From Harmothoe impar (Eukaryota > Annelida > Polychaeta > Phyllodocida > Polynoidae): a DNA stretch of 64,000 bases. Every line of letters starts with the position of its first letter. The first letter of the stretch is position 1. A model generated the notes under the pieces. The model did no database searches. It was not told the origin of the DNA and worked only from the letters and a program-made list of their open reading frames with translations. Where the stretch lies: contig OX381714.1 of NCBI GenBank assembly GCA_947462335.1, positions 60,433,800 to 60,497,799 on the forward strand, written 5' to 3'. Positions 61,910 to 64,000 of this stretch are shown in pieces. The translations under genes and the position numbers were made by a program.

Positions 61910-63260
61910 TATTCCCCCACCCGTCCCCCTCAGAATGACCCCACTACTCCCTGTTGTCGCTGCTCATGTGCCGCCTGTGCTGTCTCGTGCCTCACGCACG
62001 TACGTCGCCGTCACGTCACGCACAGGGCGCCAGTGTGTCTGCAAACCTGCTGAGTCACTCTGTCACAGGGGGCAGGGGGAGAGGAGCAGCTCACGGAGAC
62101 CGCTCCTCCTTAACCCTTTAAGCATGGATGTTGTTAAAAGATGACATTTGTCATCATGATGCACCAATGCAGCACCGGCGAGTAACTCGTTGGTGCTGTA
62201 TTGGTGCATCATACCGACCCTTCAGGGGTGTCTCGAACCTGTAGGGTTGGCATGATGTATGAATGCAGCCTTGGTGAGTTACTCACCAGGGCTGCATCCA
62301 TGCATCATGAAGACCAAGGGCATGATGCATTAATGCATTATGCCAGCCTTAAAGGTTTAACAGATGACATCCTCTTCAACTAGAGAGGGAAGCTGCAGAT
62401 TTAAGGCAGTTTTCAATGGGACATTGATTTTAATAGAGAGAATCTAAAGGTAGACATTTCTGGGTGCCAGTGTGTCTGGATCGAGACTGAGTCATTCCTG
62501 TAACAGGGACAGGGGAGCAGTTCATATCTGCCATCCCTCAACAACAGGGACGGTCACTTCCGGTTTGGGGCAGTTTTTATGCAAAATCAATTCTAATACA
62601 GAATTATATAGAAAAGGTAGACATCTCTGGGCGCCAATGTGTCTGCAAAAATGCTGCGACACTCCTGCCACACAGAAGGATGGGAAGAGAGCAGGGGGAA
62701 GGGAGTAAGAAACTTCCCTTTTGGGGCCGTTTTCTAAGGAAAATTAATCAATTTTAATTCAGAAAGAGATTCCTGGACGCCAGGGTCTGGTAACCTGCTA
62801 AATCGTAGGAACAGGGAGAAGCTCACTCAGAGCCTATCCTATCTCGTCCACCTAATGTAGGGAAACATCCTACAAGGGGTAGTTTTATAAGGAGAATTTA
62901 TTGAACTCATTACAGAGGTTCTAGCATAAAGGTAGAAATGGTTTGGCGCCAGGATGTCTGGGAATCTGCTGAGTCACTCCTGTCACGTACGGGAGCAGCT
63001 CAAGTAGAGCCCTTCCCACCTAAAGAACAGGGACAGGGGCCACCTCCGATTTGGGGCAGTTTCCTACAGGGAAATTCATTTTGATACAGAAACGTTAGGG
63101 TAAATGTAGATATTCCTGATCGCTAATGCGTCTAGGTCGAGCCTGAGTCACTCCTGTCACGACGCAGGAGGAGGGGAAGAGAGCAGCTGAGGGGGGCAGT
63201 AAGAGACAATTCACAAGGATGGGGGGGGGGCAGCTCAAACAGATGTCATCCCTCCTCAAC
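61910..63260. repeat. Degenerate tandem repeat of about 160-175 bp, six units, with TGAGTCA sites
   Basis: The phrase GGCGCCAGTGTGTCTG and variants begins units at about 62028, 62464, 62630, 62778, 62945 and 63118. Units share CTGAGTCACTCCTGTCAC, AGGGACAGGGGAGCAG, CTTCCGGTTTGGGGCAGTTTT and GAAAATTAATT. The AP-1 core TGAGTCA is intact at 62051-62057, 62488-62494, 62970-62976 and 63144-63150. A MITE (62110-62360) splits the first unit. Confidence 0.85.
62110..62360. mobile_element. TTAA-flanked double-palindrome MITE, full length (251 bp)
   Basis: TTAACCCTTTAAGCATGGATG to CAGCCTTAAAGGTTTAA. TTAA at 62110-62113 and 62357-62360. Modules GCAGCACCGGCGAGTAACTC, GTTGGTGCTG and GCAGCCTTGGTGAGTTACTC, ACCAGGGCTGC. 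It lies inside a tandem-repeat unit whose siblings lack it, confirming insertion. Confidence 0.9.
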
Positions 63261-64000
63261 CATATGAAGGAAAACTTCCGGTTTGGGGCATGTTGACTAT
63301 GAGAGAGCCATGGGAGAGGGGAGTGGGATAGGGACTATGAGTGGTCTTCCAGGATCGCATAATTTCACGACATCTTTAACTTGTCTTTTGGGTGGAAGAC
63401 GTGTGCAAAGTATGTCCATGGTCTCCTGGGAAGAATATACACATGATGTTATATCCAACTCCTAGATATAGAGACGTTTCCCTTGTAGCTGGTGTGAGAG
63501 AGAATCCAGTACAGACTCAACTATAACATTCCTGGTGAAGATGGTACAGTGGTAATTATCCGTGGCTGGCGCCTGGCTTGGGTAATTACCCTGTCCTTGG
63601 CTTATAACACTCATACAGCAAGTCACTTGTATCATATCTACCACTTGTACTGAGGTTATATATCAATCCCAGGCATCCATCTAAAGACCAATGCAGCAAG
63701 AAAGAGTGACTTTTCAGAAAAGTTGTATATAAAGTTTTTAAACATTTCGCTAGTGTGACCGACAAATACATAAATATAACCTCAAAATCCTGCATTCTAA
63801 TATGCAACTTTTGTAAGATAATCGTCCTGCGGATCTCTTGATATGAGCAACGATTACATATAAATATATCCTTCGGAGCACTTAAATCCTATTATGATCC
63901 CATTATGTTTGGGTGAAATAATCCTTAACAATGCAAAACACTAGAATATTCCGATATCCAGTTTTGACATTCTCCAGTAGGCAGTCGGGTAGATTGTCCT
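63261..64000. other. Unique sequence to the right edge
   Basis: Short ORFs on both strands (60-73 codons) without motifs. No repeat or gene can be supported. Confidence 0.5.

Overview
This window is eukaryotic, repeat-rich, non-coding-dominated DNA, almost certainly from an invertebrate animal. It has no dense ORFs, no ribosome-binding sites and no operons. It does have a non-LTR retrotransposon reverse-transcriptase fragment, dozens of short inverted-repeat elements (MITEs), several minisatellites, long C, CA, ACAG and TA tracts, and a 200-N scaffold gap. I cannot name the species from sequence alone; a marine invertebrate would fit but is not proven.

Layout. Positions 1-638 hold a LINE fragment on the minus strand. 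Positions 638-11890 and 14668-25838 are two direct copies of one block of about 11.2 kb. Unique stretches I compared are about 98% identical, while internal satellites and insertions differ. Between the copies lie the gap (12012-12211), a 146-bp tandem array with RFX/X-box-like half sites (12500-13625) and a strong 74-bp hairpin (13794-13867). From 26 to 37 kb there are several datable MITEs with target-site duplications, a 1.3-kb tandem duplication that preserves an empty insertion site, a tRNA-derived SINE-like element and a plausible minus-strand first exon (34389-34516). From 38 to 43 kb there are two minisatellites, of 44 bp and 17 bp, with no length slippage and with higher-order structure. 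From 43 to 57 kb there are more MITEs, two GC-rich promoter-like patches and a perfect back-to-back 3'/5' splice site on the minus strand (51949-51990), which resembles a recursive splice site. From 57 to 64 kb there are degenerate tandem repeats, a 19-bp satellite that appears to have grown out of the MITE palindrome core, and a TGAGTCA-bearing repeat series.

The dominant theme is one MITE family. It has TTAA ends, CCCTTTAAGG inverted termini and two internal near-perfect palindromes centred on GGCGAGTWACTCGCC. About forty full or partial copies are scattered through the window, and several host younger elements. The TTAA duplication and CCC start fit piggyBac-like elements.

Protein-coding content is sparse and uncertain. 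The best candidates are small minus-strand exons: a pair conserved in both duplicated blocks (1447-1622/15506-15867 and 10239-10303/24226-24290), a Kozak-bearing first exon at 34389-34516, and a weak exon at 57299-57416. I recognise none of these proteins. No complete gene can be assembled inside the window.
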